Positions 25,251 through 37,379 of a stretch of 64,000 nucleotides of DNA are shown piece by piece. How positions within the stretch are numbered: position 1 is the first letter of the stretch; every line of letters starts with the position of its first letter. Below the pieces are notes generated by a model. The model ran no database searches, was not told the origin of the DNA, and saw nothing but the letters and a program-made list of their open reading frames with translations. The stretch spans positions 1,161,566 to 1,225,565 of the forward strand of contig CAJNOI010000007.1 of assembly GCA_905250115.1 (NCBI GenBank). Direction: 5' to 3'. This DNA comes from Adineta steineri. Taxonomy: Eukaryota > Rotifera > Eurotatoria > Adinetida > Adinetidae. A program made the translations under genes and the position numbers.

Positions 25251-28200
25251 TTAATTGAAACTGTAGTTTTCTGGTGCATTGTATGTAGGATTCCATGATA
25301 ATTCAATACCTTCTAAGGAAGCAGATTTGATTCGTTTCTTCATTCGATTTTGTCGTAAAATTTTTGAAACCGGTGGTAATCGATTATTCTCATTAGTTTT
25401 ACTTGGATTTTTAAGTAATAAAACACCATCTTTAAATAATTCACCATCTGGATTCTAAAAACAAAAAAAAAAAATATTAAAATCTTTAATACGAAATTCT
25501 ACTTTATTTCTCGACGCCATATTATTTGTTGTTGTATCTAAAGAATGAATAAATGTATTATTAAATAAAACGAAGCTTTATTTATCTCATACATGGTCTA
25601 CTTAATCGACTTGCTGATTGACGACATTCATATCGATGAAATGTATTCCATCCATTAACGAGACATGGTTTAGAACAAAATGATGTTTTTTGACATCGTT
25701 TACAAGCTGCAAGTCGTACACCTGTATTTCGACCACATGTACCACAATAACGAAATTCTCCCGTTAATCTAAAATAAAATTGAATAAATTATTTCTCTAT
25801 GACATTGAATTTTTTACTTTGAATTATAATCAATAGTTTTATCGGTCATAATTGATTGATTTTGTGAAATTGAGCGTTGTGTTAATAAATTAACAGGACT
25901 TGACATAGGACTCTGAAGATCTGTATGAAAAAGTAATTTGTTTAAATAGATTAAAAACTTTTTTTTTCTAACAAACCTGTTGTTGATAAACGTAAGAATC
26001 CTTCATATTTCGATACTTCTTCGCGAAATCGTTTAGCTATAAAAGCAAGTAATTCTTTTCTTTGATTAAATATAATACGTTCTTGATTTGTTAATGAATG
26101 ATATGGAGATTGAGATATTCGAGTATCCTAATATGAAAAATATTCGTTTTATTCACGAAAAAAATATTTGATATAACTTACAGCAAAAAACATATAATAA
26201 GCAAAATCAACTGCTGAACCTAGAAGATTTTTTGGACCAAATCGTACAGGATAAAGAACTCGAGGATTTTTTGCCATAAGACGTTCGATCTAAAATAAAT
26301 AATTATGTTTCAAATCTTTTTATTTTATTCATATTTACTAATTGCAATCGTTTTGGATAAGTCCAACGATTTTCATAAAATGTTGATAATACCATACATA
26401 AAGCATTCCCATTTCCATAACCAAGTACAGTCGATGGATCAGTTGTTTCATGATTAAGAAGTAAATCAACTACAGATTCATTGCCTAAAGCAATAGCAAG
26501 TGATAGTGGTGTTTGACCATTACAAACAGCATTTGGATTTGCTTGATATTGAAGAAGAAGTCGAATAAGATTTAATGTATCGACTGATGCTTCTCGTGTA
26601 CATGCAATATGCAAAGGTGTACGACCGTTTTGTTGATTTTTATTCTAAATTTAAAGATTATTTTTTCTCACAACAAGCAAAAATAAAAAAAACAAATTTA
26701 CCGTTTTATTGATTTCAATAACAAGTGGATCAACAAGAGTTAAATATTCTTGATTGTTAGGAAATGATTCTGCATTAACATCAGCACCATGTTCTAATAA
26801 TAGTCGAGCAATATCAATTACATTAGATGATAAGCAACCACATGCAACATGTAATGGAGTTAAACTTGCATGACGAATAGCATTTAATCGACAATTAACT
26901 TTAGCTTTTTTCTTCAATAATAATTCAACCATTTGTTTATCACCAGCTCGAACAGCAAAGATTAGAACAGGCAAAGGCCAATCACTATATGATGGATCAG
27001 CACCACGACGAAGAAGTAGACTAATGTAAAGAAAATTAATATTACTAAATTAAATATAAATTAAAATATACACTATCACAGAATAAACAGATTCACGAAA
27101 TTGTTCATCACGAATACGTTCTCGAAGATCACCCGTTAATTCAAATCCATATGAAACTAAGAATATTCAATAGAAGTTATCATCAAAAATAATTTCTTCT
27201 TACTGCTTTTTTCTGAATCATTTATTTTCATTGTTTCTAATAATGTTGGTAATTTAAGTTCATCTACAATACTTATATTATTTTCAATAGGAGGTTCTTG
27301 TTTTATTTGTATTGAATTATTTTTATCCTTGGAAATTAATATTCGAGGATTTGGTATTATAGGATCTACATGTTCTAATGCTATATTAATTGTTTGTTGA
27401 TGATCATTACCATAATAAAGAAGAAAAGCAAGAATAAGTGGAGTTAATCCATCATCTGATAATTGATTAACATTAGCACCAAAATCAAGAAGAAGACTTA
27501 TTATATTTATATGTATATTATAAGTTGCAAAATGTAAGGCAGTTAAACCATGAGAATCACATACATCAACATATGCAAGATGTTGCATTAAAAGATGACG
27601 TACATCTTTTTCATAACCATAATAGGATAATTCAAATAGATTTAATGACGCATTTTCTAATGGTCCTGGATTAGGAAAGGAAGAACGATTTGGTTTACTT
27701 GAAATAATATCATCAATAGGAAATGATGCTCGTTGTTTTAATGGCCAAAATTTATTTGCATAATTATATAATAATCGTTGTTCATATGTTTCATTTGGTG
27801 GGAAAATATCGGCAGTTCGTTCATTTAAAATTCGATTTTTTAATTCATTTATATCATTTTTATCATAAATACTTGATAAATAAGCATCTAATTCTGTACG
27901 TTTATTATGCATAGCTTCTTGTGCACCATCGGGATGTTCAGTAATAAATCGTGTTAAAAATTTATTATCATTTAAAAAACTTAATGGAGATTTCTTTTTT
28001 AATAAAAGATTAAAATCTGATACAGTTCGAAGTAATTCTTCAGGAGAATACCATGATGGTATAATTGATGAAGATGAATGTGAACATTTTTTATCTGTAA
28101 TATGAATATCTAAGATAAGTTTGGGATGAGGATAAAGTAAACGAATAAGATCTTCACTTAACCATAAACCAACATCAGCACTTTGAAGAGATTGATAAAT

Positions 28201-28676
28201 TAATATACCTGGACCAAATCGTTCGTCATGACAATATAAACCTTTAAATTCTGAAGTATTTGGAACATGAAAAATTCCAAAACCATGTCGTCTATCAGCA
28301 AAAAAAGCGCCTGTATACGTTCGACCATCAGCCCAAGATAAAACACCTTTGCCATGTTTTTTTTCCTCATAAACATCACCTGTATATTTCTATAAATTAA
28401 TTTCATTAATATTATTCTTTCATATTTAAAAACACTTACACATTCATCATTTGTTGTCTGTTCTATAAAACTATGCACTGATGATACAACATCTGGACCG
28501 ACACCAATTGATACCATACTAACTTCATGTGGATTAACATTACGGAATGAATCACCAATGACTAAAATAATGATAGTAAAAATAAAAATTTCGTACTTGA
28601 TTAGAAATTTACTTGATGATGCATCTTGAATTGTATCATCAGTTATTTTTTCTTGAGAATTACTTTTTAATGACAT
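25251..28676 (-). CDS. ANKMY1: ANKMY1 orthologue: MORN, ankyrin and MYND zinc-finger protein, 12 exons, 952 residues
   Basis: Exons: 28676-28613, 28561-28440, 28389-27204, 27156-27072, 27020-26702, 26644-26339, 26289-26182, 26127-25977, 25920-25818, 25768-25593, 25537-25503, 25454-25251. Phases agree at all junctions. Three MORN repeats begin at exon 3 (YTGDVYEEKKHGKGVLSW, YTGAFFADRRHGFGIF, FKGLYCHDERFGPGIL). Ankyrin repeats follow in two blocks (DSHGLTALHFATYNIHINII; TPLHVACGC; GRTPLHIACTREA; GQTPLSLAIALGNESVV). A MYND zinc finger (exon 10, 25593-25768) has CGTCGRNTGVRLAACKRC then FCSKPC and HRYEC. Order and length match vertebrate ANKMY1 (~940 residues), whose role is poorly known. MORN repeats suggest membrane or scaffold contact, MYND protein binding. 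Confidence 0.88.
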
Positions 28677-29350
28677 ATTTCACTATTTGCAACAGCAATA
28701 AACTAGAGAATGATCATTAAAATTAACGAACCATAAAAAACTTCAACTCATAAAATATTCCATTACATTAAAAGAAATGAATCATATAAACAAATAGAAA
28801 CACAGGTGCCATTCACACCTTACAACACCTAGGAAATGTTATGCGTAGTTACCATTGATTCACTTGCAAATAATTATCAACAGATGCCGCAAACCTATTG
28901 ATTGTTTTTATATTATAGATTAATAGATTAGTTTGATTAATATAGTACTTATTTTTTAAGTGAGTTATTATATTATTCTATATATGATGAAAGATGTATC
29001 CGGTTGATAAAAATTTAATTAAATAGTTTTTAATCATTTAATTAGTCATCAATGACGTTATTATAATTACAATAGACAAAATCAAATGAATAAAAACGTA
29101 CTTAATGACATATATATATTGAGATTCTAAAGACCAAGTGTCTATAGTCTATGAGAAATGTGAAAAAACACGTGCATAAGCCATCTATATTATGCACTCT
29201 TTCATCTCTATTTATATATAAATATATAATGATTGATATACAATGAGACAGATAAATCAGACGATAATGCAATAAGCAATAATATTATGATTATAAAATA
29301 AGTGAGAATATTTTTATCGTTTTTACTTTTGTATAAAATATTAAAAGACT
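28677..29350. other. Divergent intergenic spacer
   Basis: About 670 bp of AT-rich DNA between ANKMY1 and the glycosyltransferase gene, which diverge. TA-rich blocks near 29210-29230 may contribute promoter elements. No gene or repeat recognised. Confidence 0.4.
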
Positions 29351-32300
29351 ATGTCGGCAGATAAAGATAAACAATCAAAAATTAAATTTGATCATGAATG
29401 GTATTATTGTTGTCTTCCATTAGTTGATACAAATATTAATATACATGATATAACAAATTCAAATAGCAACGATGATTATCAGTGGTCTCCAATACAATTA
29501 CCACATACTATTATTAATGATGAAGAAAATAATGATACTATCGATAAAAAACAATATAATTGGTGGTATCGTAAACAATTCGAATGGAAAACGTGTCTTA
29601 ATGATTCAGATAATCGATTTTACCTTTCATTTGAGTCACTTAATGATGATTCATCAGTAAATACTTTTACAGTTTGGTTAAACGAAACTGAAATATTTTC
29701 AAATTCATTTCATTCACCAAATATATCAATTGATTTAACTGAACAAATTATCTATACAAATGATTCAGAAGAAACTGACAGAAAAAATACATTATTAGTA
29801 TGTTGTAATAATGTTGCGCTTGCTCTACATGTTTTTCTAGTTTTACCATATGATATTCATTATGCAATTGAACAAAAAAATACGGAGGTTGATGATATTA
29901 CAGTACCTTGTAGAAAAAATCGTGTTCTCGATTATCTTGTTAATTTTAATGATATTACTGACACGGAAGAAAATATAGAAGTTGAGAAAAAGGAAAAAAC
30001 TTATTTTAAGTTATCTCCGAAAGAACATGACATTTTCAATTATTTAGTGAGTTCTAATAATATTGATATTAATAATAATTCAAAACAATCAAATCTACCT
30101 GATATTGTTGTTAGTGAATATCATGATCAATCAAATAAAGAGAAGATTGAAGAACTTCACGTACCTCGTCTAACTATTGTTATGCTTATTGTCGGGACCA
30201 GAGGTGATGTGCAACCCTTTATTGCGTAAGTTATTATTTAAATATAAAATATCTTTTATAATTTTAATTGACTGAACTTTTTCTAGTTTTGGACAAACAC
30301 TTTGTGCAGCTGGTCATCGTGTTCGTTTAGCTACACATGAAAAATTTCGAAAATATGTTCGTGAACATGACTTAGAATTTTATCCTTTAGCGTCGAATCC
30401 AGAAGATTTAATGTCATTTATGGTTAAGAATGGTGGTATTGTCCCATCCTTAAACAGTCTTATGCAAGGTGATTTGAGAAAGAAACGTGATGATGTTTCA
30501 AAAATTCTTCATTCTACATGGCTTGCATGTACAGAAAATGATGATGAAACATCAGCTCCATTTACAGCCGAAGTAATTATTGCTAATCCACCATCATTTG
30601 GTCATATACACTGTGCACAAAAATTACAAATTCCTTTACATATTATGTTTACAATGCCTTGGTCACCTACAACTGAATTTGCACATGCATTTTGTAAAAT
30701 TGATCATTCGAAAGAACCAAAAGAAAAACTTAATCTAATATCATACGATCTTATAGAAACGCTTGTAAGTATACATAGAAATATTTGCTTATCTAAATAT
30801 TTGTTTTTAATCTAGACATGGTCTAGTTTGCGTGATCTTGTAAATGATTTTCGGCGAGACACATTAGGTCTTCCACCAGTACATAAACGTCAGGCAATAC
30901 GTATGTTAATTGATGAACAAGTACCACATACTTATTGTTGGTCACCATCTCTTGTTCCTGCTCCACGTGATTGGCCACACTATATTAATGTTTCTGGCTT
31001 TTTCTTTCTTAATAATAATAATGATAATTTCAAACCACCAGATGATTTAGCTGCCTTTCTTGGTCTTAATAATGATAATGAAAATAAAGAAAAACTATCA
31101 TCACCAATTTATATAGGTTTTGGTTCTGTTACAGGCAATAATTCAGATCATCTTCTTCAAGTTATATTGGATGCTTTAGAAGAAACAGGCTATCGTGCTA
31201 TACTTTCTGGTTTTGAGGACAATGATGATGAACTACCAGAGAATATTTTAAAAATTTCTGATGTTCCTCATGATTGGCTTTTTCAACATGGTAAGATTCT
31301 TAAGAAAACAGCATCGGTAAATTTTGAATTATTTTGTTTTTTAGTTTCTGCTGTATGTCATCATGGTGGTGCAGGTACTGTTGCAGCTGGACTTCGTGCT
31401 GGTAAACCAAATATTGTTGTACCTTTTTTTGGTGATCAATTCTTTTGGGGCAGTGTTGTAGAAAAATGTGGTGCAGGTCCAACACCATTACCTGGAAAAC
31501 GAATAACGGCCAAAAAATTAGCTGAAGCATTAACGGCTGCTCATGAACCAGCAGTACAAGTTGCTGCTGAACGTATTAGTAAAGCTATATCTGATGAAGA
31601 TGGATGCGCTACGGCATTACGTATGTTTCACACTCATTTACCTCTTTCACGTATGCATAGTGATCTTGAATCAACATTTGTTGCATGCTATCGTATTGAT
31701 GAATATGATTTACAAGTATCAAGACCAGTAGCTCAAGTACTTATAGCAACAGGTGCTCTCGATGAATCACAATTTACTTCGCATTCTACTCGAGAATGGA
31801 CATATATATATGATCATCGTATGCATGTGCCGACTGGTGGTATTGTCAAACATACACACAAAGCTCTTTCTCATATATTTGTTCATTCTGCTAGTGGTAT
31901 GAGACGAGCTGTCAGTAGTGGTAATCTATTAACAGGAGTTGTTACTGGTGTCGCTGGTGTATGTAAAAATATGGGTAAAGGTGTCGGTTCTCTGTCTGTT
32001 GGAGTCTTATCCTTGTATGGTGAATTAACAGATGTACTTGATCGTGCTCCATCATTATACGATCCGTATAGGTAGGATTGTATTTTAATTTTCAAAGTTA
32101 TTGTAATATTTATAATTAATTTTTAAATTAAGTGAATTAGATGCACACGAACGACCGCGTGTGACTGATTTTAAATCTGGTGCTAGAGCAGCTGGTCAAT
32201 CAGTTGCATATGGCTGGAAAGATGGTGTCACAGGATTTGTTAGAAAACCACGTATAGGTTATCGTCGTCATGGAATATTAGGTGGTGCGACAGGACTATT

Positions 32301-32685
32301 CGTAGCTACAGTTAATGGTGTTGTAAAACCGACTTCAGGTTCACTCGCTTCAGTTACTTGGTTAAGTCGTGGTATGTATGCTAGTATGAAGAAGAAACGA
32401 CGAAGCACTCCAACAGATGAAAAACAAACTCTTATTAATAAAATTTCTGTACAATCCTCATCTGATCGTGACGATGATGATGATGATGTTCCAAGGAACA
32501 TAAAATTTGCATCAGTCGTTTCTGGTTATTCTATTGAAATTTGTCAACATATCTTAGATGAATTTAATAAAATTAAAAAACGTTATGAAGAAAATGATAC
32601 TTCTTCACAAAATCAATCTGATAACAAACATCATCCTAAACAAAAATGTAGACGAAGTCGAAGGGATTCAGATTCTGCACTCTAA
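29351..32685 (+). CDS. Sterol-glucosyltransferase-like (UGT80/GT1) with GH2-like N-domain and VPS13/ATG2-like C-region, 1035 residues
   Basis: Exons 29351-30225, 30287-30764, 30816-31290, 31345-32071 and 32133-32685. Residues ~10-180 resemble the sugar-binding jelly roll of GH2 enzymes (QWSPIQLPHT, WWYRKQFEW, FTVWLNETEIFSNSF). From ~275 a UGT80-type glycosyltransferase runs: IVGTRGDVQPFIAFGQ, GLPPVHKRQ, PIYIGFGSVTG, SDVPHDWLFQHVSAVCHHGG, AGTVAAGLRAGKPNIVVPFF and GDQFFWG, the diagnostic nucleotide-sugar region. The last ~300 residues hold Gly/Val-rich amphipathic segments (LLTGVVTGVAGVCKNMGKGV, VTGFVRKPRIGYRRHG, GATGLFVATVNGVVKPTSG) like the C-terminal membrane-contact region of VPS13/ATG2. 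Predicted: glucosylation of sterols or other lipids at a membrane. Intron 3 (54 bp) is a multiple of three and stop-free; removing it restores the family motif. Confidence 0.82.
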
Positions 32686-33087
32686 ATACAATACTAATAA
32701 ATTGATTTTTTATGCACTATTTTTTTTATTTATTCAAATAGAAGAAAAAATATTGCTTGTAACATATCTTCTTTTTCGAGACGAACAATTCAAGATAATA
32801 GCCGAATCGTTATGTGAAGGTTCGGAGCAACTATTAAAACAGTATTAGAGGAACTCACCCAACAATATAAATTATCTGAATAATTCCATTGATGACACAC
32901 TTTTCATTTGTTAATAATTTTAATGTATTATTTATTTTTATATGAAGAATATATATAAACAAAAAACTATATTAACGAAGAAATATAATTAATTAAAGAC
33001 GTAAAATATGAAATTGATAGAAGTTGCTTTTATTTTTTCTATAATATTCAAAGGAAAACAACAAAAGACAAAGAAATTTGATTAAAA
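32686..33087. other. Convergent spacer
   Basis: 400 bp between the glycosyltransferase stop and the F-box gene stop. At about 32742-32884 two plus-strand frames are nearly open and preceded by an AAATAG acceptor-like site (one reads RFGATIKTVLEELTQQYKLS after an in-frame TGA). This may be a decayed or alternative last exon, but support is weak. Confidence 0.3.
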
Positions 33088-34026
33088 TCAAATAATTTTA
33101 AGTTCATGCTCATACCGCTGGTCATGTGCTTTCGAGAAATTTGTTTTTAACTGTTGAATATCAAAATGTTGATTAGCGCTTAAACAAAGAGTTAACTTGA
33201 ACTGACGTAGTGATAACAGATGACGAGCCAATACATTCGCCAACCACTGCGATTGCTTGAGATTATTTATCATATCGATATTCATTATGGATTGCTGAAG
33301 ATAAAGATATTGTAGATTAGGAAGACGTACGAACAAGCTATTGAAGGGCAGTTCATCGAAAGACAATTGATCAGTAGTAATAGTCAAGTGTAATCGTTGA
33401 AGTTTTTCGTGTTGTTTTAAATCAGCCAAAGTGACGGATAACTTTGGTATTGTTATCTTAAGACAATGTAAATTAGGACATGCAGCAAGAAACATATGAA
33501 TACGAGAAAAATCTGAAGTAACATCTAAAAAGTGAATCGACGGTGTTTGTGTCCATGTATTAGTTAATGATGGTGGATGAGAAGCCTTGTGAATAAAAGA
33601 TTTTAAACATGGAAAATCATTCGTAAATATTCTTTGATAGATCGAACGTGAAGCACCACCTTGGCCTTTTACTTTGACAGTCAAATGTTCTAAATTATCC
33701 AGCTGATTGATCACATGTTCGATTTTTTTCTCAAATGATTTAATGAAAATCACATGACGAATATTTGGAAATTGATGGAGATTATCAAGAAGACGATTGC
33801 GATCAATGATTAATGTATGAACTCGTAGTGCAAATAAGTGATCATGACGAATTCTAGAACGTCCATTATAATGTATATAAATATACAGTCGATCGAGGGA
33901 TTGTAGGAGAGCATTCAAACGCAAATTAAGACCATAGAAAGCATAGTAAGTATCACGAGCATCCAAATAATCAAATATTTCAATCAGAATTTCATTTGGT
34001 AATAATTCAAATCGAGAAAAATCCAT
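33088..34026 (-). CDS. F-box protein with leucine-rich-like C-terminus, 312 residues
   Basis: Single exon. The start at 34026 is chosen because the F-box follows at once: FELLPNEILIEIFDYLDARD with a Y-rich second half (residues ~4-50). A further in-frame ATG at 34137 would add a hydrophobic, Asn/Phe-rich leader unlike the family. The remainder has irregular repeats of the type LPNLQYLYLQQSI and CPNLHCLKITIP, like the leucine-rich substrate-binding part of FBXL proteins but degenerate. F-box proteins bring substrates to SCF ubiquitin ligases via Skp1. Codons are less AT-extreme than in the core genes to the left. Bdelloids have many such single-exon genes. Confidence 0.78.
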   Translation of the reverse strand: MDFSRFELLPNEILIEIFDYLDARDTYYAFYGLNLRLNALLQSLDRLYIYIHYNGRSRIRHDHLFALRVHTLIIDRNRLLDNLHQFPNIRHVIFIKSFEKKIEHVINQLDNLEHLTVKVKGQGGASRSIYQRIFTNDFPCLKSFIHKASHPPSLTNTWTQTPSIHFLDVTSDFSRIHMFLAACPNLHCLKITIPKLSVTLADLKQHEKLQRLHLTITTDQLSFDELPFNSLFVRLPNLQYLYLQQSIMNIDMINNLKQSQWLANVLARHLLSLRQFKLTLCLSANQHFDIQQLKTNFSKAHDQRYEHELKII

Positions 34027-36222
34027 ATTTATATAAAAGAAATCAAAGAAAATAAAATTATTTATTCGGAATAATAAGTTGTTGTAAATTTGTAAGTTAT
34101 GAATAACACATGTGCACACTGAAAATTCGAAAGACATCGTTATCCATAAGTATTTCTTACTATAATCTTAGCTTCGAAATATTAAATGAATAGTAAGATG
34201 TAGAAATAGAGGCCACTATTTCTCGGTATGTATCTATATATACGTTACCATTATATTCGAGAAAGCTTCTCTTTTCTCTTTCATATATCTATGAAATTTG
34301 TTCTTTTTCTTCTCTCTATCTTTCTATATAGCTGATTTTTGTTTCTAGTGTATCTTTTCTTTTTAAAATGTGAACCAAAATATGACACAATAAATATTCA
34401 TGCTAGAAAAATTCGAAAATCAGGTTGAGATTCTCGAACTTTCAGTCACAGAGAATTAATATCTATGACTATATGTCTATTTTTACTAGTTGAGAAATAT
34501 TATTTACAGTTCACAGAAAAGAAAGAAAAATGATGTGACTACTTGTTTGTATTCTATCAGATTAGTCAGCGAGGTATTACTGGAACTTATCTTTTCGAGA
34601 TTCTTTTTTTACGAGATTCATTTAACTATAATGTGTTTATTGCTTATCATACTCTTTCAGCATTCCACACCTTATACTCATTCGCACTTTATATGTATCG
34701 AAAAACTGCTGGAATAAATCTCAAAATGCTTACGGATTTATTTAAAAGTTCCAGTAAACTAGAAAAAAATAAGCCCTGGTAGTTGGTGGATTCGCCGAAA
34801 AAAATTAAATTCAAATGAGAACAAACTGATTTTAGAATTTCTCCCTCGATCCGCGCTGCATCGAACTTTCGAAAAGCTCGACATAGCATGGTACATAGTC
34901 CGTGTTAAGGGAGAGTTTATTTAAATCACCAGACCCTCAAGATTTCCGTTTTTTCACTTTATTTTAGTGATAAAAAGAATAGAAGACTACGCGAAGATGA
35001 TATTCCGTTCATCTTATTTATTTTTGATCAGAATTGGAAAGAAATTCTTTTTTCAAATACGCTATTCTCCATAGAAATAACAAATATAAAACAAGAAACG
35101 TGTTTCAATCAGTATCTGCGAAGAAACATAGTTTCTAATTTATTTATGAACAAAAATTTCCATGAACGTTTTCTTTAATAACTTAAGAAAAAGTAAAGAT
35201 ATTCTTTTTTTTCTTTTTCTGAAGTAATGGTTGATGAATAATAACTGAGGCGTATTTTTACGACAAAATGTATTCAACAAAATCAAATAATATGAAACAC
35301 ATATCGGAGAAAATAAATACTTTCACTCCTCTGAAAGAAAGGCAATTCCATTGATCTGACTAAAAATGTTTTCAGTTAATATCATCTTTCTACTTTTTAT
35401 TGCCAAGACAGTAAGAATACATCCACTACTTCTATATCAACAAATATCTTGATAGTTATACTATGAGAAATTAAGATAAAAGGAAGTAAATTGTTTGAGA
35501 AAGCAATCGGTAGCCAGTTGAATACTATTTTTCTTCCTAAAGAAAATCATTTGATGTAATTAAAAGTTAAAAAATATCACTGAAAAAAAGAAAAGACTAG
35601 AATAGCATTTTCTGATTAAAACAAACGACAAACAAACGTCGTCAACAAATACCAACAAAAAGAAACGCGTTAATTTGAGACAGTTAGGATATAATTATTA
35701 GCTTTCATTACAGTTAATGTGAACGTAAATGCCTAGTTCAATACATTATAATTATTATCTTTATAGAGAAAAATCAGCTGCTTTCGTAAAACATAATAAA
35801 CTATCGTGCATTGGTCAAACAGTTGTTCAATGCGTATTTGAAACTTACAGGTAAATTGAACTATAGTAGTTTTAGATGTAGAACTAATATTTAGGTGATT
35901 TATTTAAAGATTAAATAATATCATCGAAATTAGAGATTTGTACTGATAATGACAATACTTCACATGCAGAAAAATTGAGAGAGTTTATTTAAGTTCATTT
36001 TTCTGTTGTCAACACAAAGAATAAAACAAATTTTTTGCTGCATTATAATAATTATTTTCTTTCTGAATTCAGTAATTTCTTTCAATCTTTTTTCCTCTGA
36101 TGTGGCTGTTGACTCTCAGTACATTTTTCACACGTATTACTCATCAAAACGCACTTTCTTATAGGATACTCATCTTCTGTAGTAGCAGTTGAATTTTCTT
36201 TTTTTCCTCTCTCTCTCTTGAG
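34027..36222. other. Gene-poor region upstream of the three-module gene
   Basis: About 2.2 kb, AT-rich, with no exon I trust. An open stretch at about 34543-34782 on the plus strand lacks an ATG near its start and shows no motif. A pyrimidine-rich block (36195-36220) precedes the TATA candidate. Confidence 0.4.
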
Positions 36223-36230
36223 TATATAAT
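36223..36230 (+). promoter_or_regulatory. TATA-box candidate and 5' UTR exon of the three-module membrane gene
   Basis: TATATAAT at 36223 follows a CT-rich tract. A non-coding exon could run from about 36255 to 36371, ending in a consensus AAG|GTAAGT donor. The matching acceptor is TTCAATTATAG (37369-37370), 9 nt before the ATG at 37380. The resulting 999-bp 5' UTR intron would contain a MITE and a 20-bp palindrome. Confidence 0.4.
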
Positions 36231-36497
36231 ATTGTGCTCTAAGTGCAAATTTGTGTTAGTGCTGGAGTACAAAAGTGAAAAAGGTAATTAGAAGTAATAA
36301 CACTACATTTGAACATCCCTTTCCTCGTGAATTGTGTTACATCAATTTTCTTGTTGCCAGTTGTCTCTAAGGTAAGTGTTTATATCACCGCAGATACGAA
36401 AACTAATCCTGACTCGAGAAAAGCAGTACAAATTTAATCATAGTGTATACTTGCTATACGATATTTTCTCATGTATTGTAGTATCTAGTCCTATGAC

Positions 36498-36751
36498 TAG
36501 GCATGCACCAAATCCCCACTGTTTCAAACTTTGCGTATTAGATTTGGGTTTAGCTGAGGGTTTTTAGTATCCGGTTAAAGTTTGGGTATTGAGTGTTGAC
36601 TTCAGTTGAGAGATTGAGTATTGAGTCTGCGTTTGAATCAGATTTCAAAATCTTCGATACCTATGCCGCAAGTATATCTAGACTGACACTTAAACTCATT
36701 TCCCAAACCCAAACTGATATATCGAAACGGTTTGAGTTTCGGTCATGCCTA
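36498..36751. mobile_element. hAT-like MITE candidate (254 bp)
   Basis: The ends are inverted repeats: TAGGCATGCACCAAA on the left, and on the right a sequence whose reverse complement is TAGGCATGACCGAAA. The flanking 8-mers CCTATGAC and CTTATGAA match at 6 of 8 places, as expected for an aged 8-bp target duplication of hAT elements. There is no coding capacity. The centre is GC-richer than the surroundings and carries TTGGGTTT/CCCAAACCC-type internal complementarity. Confidence 0.6.
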
Positions 36752-37033
36752 CTTATGAACGAGAGATATTAGAACCTTCTATAATTACTACGCATTATTA
36801 TGCTATTCAGATTGAAATTTACATCCTTTTTTTACTATAAAACTTTTCTTTCAATTTCTGTGATTCATAGGAGAAAAAATAACCGAAACCCTAGGGGCTG
36901 ATTCGATATAAATCTTGGCGCGTCTGAGTTAGTGAGTTTTGTGAAGCGGTCCGTTCAGCCCGAAAAAGGGATCTTTCTAGGACCAACCGGTTCAGACCAG
37001 TTCACTAGGTGGAGTGGCCCGTTTTCAGCTAAC

Positions 37034-37053
37034 TGATCTGTTCGAACAGATCA
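37034..37053. repeat. 20-bp perfect palindrome
   Basis: TGATCTGTTCGAACAGATCA is its own reverse complement. It sits in a ~200-bp patch (36890-37090) that is clearly GC-richer than its surroundings, inside the presumed 5' UTR intron of the gene at 37380. It may belong to a small inserted element or be a dimeric protein-binding site. Confidence 0.6.
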
Positions 37054-37379
37054 CTCGAAACGGACTGATCGAGAATTGAGAGAGACCTATAGTTCGCCGC
37101 ATTCTATGTTCCTACTGTAAGGAGATGCTCAGAGTCTGTAGATTCCTATTCTTAAAAAAATGGGAATACCTAAAGTCTCTCTCAGTACTCGATTGTTTCA
37201 AGTGGGTTCGTGAGCTTGAGATTATGTACTGTTACTGTCGAACCTCATAGATTGCAAATAAGCATATTAGGGAAAAAAGAAATGTTAATCATTCTACTTG
37301 AGAAATCACTGTATGCTAAATATATACCATGTGTTATTAAGACCACATTTCATTGATAATTCAATTATAGGAACGTGAG

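Noticed and set aside
31291..31344. Coding status of the 54-bp stop-free stretch in the glycosyltransferase
   Set aside because: It has consensus splice ends, and removing it rejoins a highly conserved motif, so it is an intron.
32742..32884. Extra last exon of the glycosyltransferase
   Set aside because: The best frame contains an in-frame TGA and the main gene already ends in a clean stop at 32685.
34543..34782. 80-codon open stretch with hydrophobic patches
   Set aside because: No ATG at its start, no acceptor site that would make it an exon, and no motif.
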